A stretch of 64,000 bases of DNA from Eublepharis macularius (Eukaryota; Chordata; Lepidosauria; Squamata; Eublepharidae): NCBI RefSeq assembly GCF_028583425.1, contig NC_072793.1, positions 63,493,028 to 63,557,027 of the forward strand, in the 5' to 3' direction. Below the pieces are notes generated by a model. That model worked only from the letters and a program-made list of their open reading frames with translations, made no database searches and was not told the origin of the DNA. Positions 62,676 to 64,000 of the stretch are shown here, piece by piece. The position numbers were made by a program, and so were the translations under genes. How positions within the stretch are numbered: the stretch's first letter is position 1; every line of letters begins with the position of its first letter.

Positions 62676-64000
62676 GCATATTCATCTGTTGTATGGTGGA
62701 AGGAAAAGTTCATATAAATCCATGCTGAGAGGCATGAGAACAAGCATCGATGATGTTCAGTGCCGCCATAAGCTAAGTTGCCCTCTAAGTATATTCAGTG
62801 GACTGAGAACAGTGTAGCTCTGGACTGATGGCATTAGGACATAAAGGGTTAAGGTGGCACATGAGGCCCCTTTTTTGTCTGCCCCTAGTGCATGCATTGT
62901 CTTTCCAAAGTACATGTCTGCTCTGCTCTGTAGTATCTCCTCCTGCCCCCAAGCATGGCATGTGGAGCAAGAGTATGGAAGGCAAAGCAATGAAGAAATC
63001 CTAGAAAGGAAGGAGCAAGAGAGCTACCTCTTAATGAAGAGGAGACAGGTGAAGATATGCAAAATTATTTCATGTTAAATATCTTCCGGTTGTTAAGTTT
63101 CAGAATGCTTTTTAAAAAATTAGAAAAAGGGAAAGTGGCTTTTCTAAATTAATTAGGATCTTTCTCTTGCACTCTCAGTTTCTTTGAGGATAGCTGCACT
63201 GAACATTAACAAAACAGATGAAACCTGTTTTCCTGAGCAATATTAACTGCTTTTAAAACTCCAAGAGGATCCCACAAGGTTTTGAAAAGGAGCCAAATCT
63301 ATTTATCAGATGGAACTTCTGAACTTTCTGAAGATGGGTGCCATTACCACATTGGACAGATCTCCTTTGTGCTTGGAGGGTTCTGTCAAGCCTACGAGAA
63401 AAACTGCTGCTTCATTTATTTTTTCTCGAGGTGATGATGGTGGTTTAATGGCCATGAGTCATCATGATAATAGCTGTTATTTTAAAGAATGCCCAGGAAG
63501 AAAGAAGGTATATCTGATGTTCTCATCTGTAGTACCTGTCTAATACTGAGGCTGTTATGGAGACAGTTTGAGGTTAACAGCTTCACAAATACCATTAATT
63601 CTGAATAGAGGCAGTGCTTAATGTGTTCCCAGTTGCAGAAAAATCTTTACACAGTAACTGAAAGCCAGAATGATTTAGGCTGTTTGTTTCCAGATCACAC
63701 TGCCAAAATTTCAGATGCTTCTGAAGTGTCTCTATGAAAGCTGTTTTGCAGCATTCAAGACCACCACACAGTTACGCTGTACACTAGGAAATGTTGTTTA
63801 GGGAGGGCAGGAGAGGCCATTACTGTCCCTCACTCCACCCCATATTTTCAAACATGTGATTATTCCTTAAAAGGATCTAATTCTGGTTAGATCACTGGTT
63901 CTACATATTTTGTTACTATTATTATAAACAGTTAAATAGGCCTAGATGTTTTTCCGTGTCAAAGGTTCTGCTCTCTTTGTTTGAAACAAAAGTGACTGTT
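62676..64000. other. Gene-free stretch to window end
   Basis: AT-rich. I see no coding exon or named repeat. Short frames (up to 77 codons) look like chance. Confidence 0.4.

Overview
This window is vertebrate nuclear DNA with one recognisable protein-coding gene, the homeobox gene MSX2, on the + strand as two coding exons (38775-39111 and 44524-44948). The predicted protein is 253 residues. The organism is most likely a squamate reptile. The flanks carry Sauria-type tRNA-derived SINEs, a BovB/RTE LINE remnant (the LINE family whose 3' tail such SINEs share), squamate-like L1 3' ends and a 5S-rRNA-like SINE. A gecko is my best guess from the look of the repeats, but that is inference from memory and not proven.

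Layout: 1-24 kb is AT-rich, CpG-poor and full of repeats (about a dozen SINE copies, a non-autonomous hAT element with exact 8-bp target duplications, LINE fragments, MITEs and a long (CT)n tract). About 24-53.7 kb is different. It has no full-length SINE, only short scraps, and CG dinucleotides are visibly more common. It holds the MSX2 promoter CpG island, the gene, its 3' UTR and most of the stretches that look like conserved non-coding regulatory DNA (about 31.9-32.2, 35.7-36.0, 37.4-37.7, 48.4-48.6 and 52.3-53.3 kb). One more such stretch lies at 56.7-57.0 kb and a weaker one at 11.2-11.4 kb. From 53.7 kb SINEs return, and at 58.8-60.0 kb an L1 insertion with a 16-bp target duplication carries a nested hAT element.

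How it fits together: MSX2 is a homeodomain repressor acting downstream of BMP signalling in limb, skull, tooth and skin development. In known vertebrate genomes it sits among long gene-poor stretches, so a single gene surrounded by regulatory DNA is expected. The repeat-free, CpG-retaining core is the pattern seen at Polycomb-regulated developmental genes.

Limits: no alignment, expression or chromatin data were available. Regulatory calls rest on base composition, motif clusters and absence of repeats. Repeat family names come from recognition of sequence features, not from a library search. Coordinates of degenerate repeats are good to about 10-20 bases.
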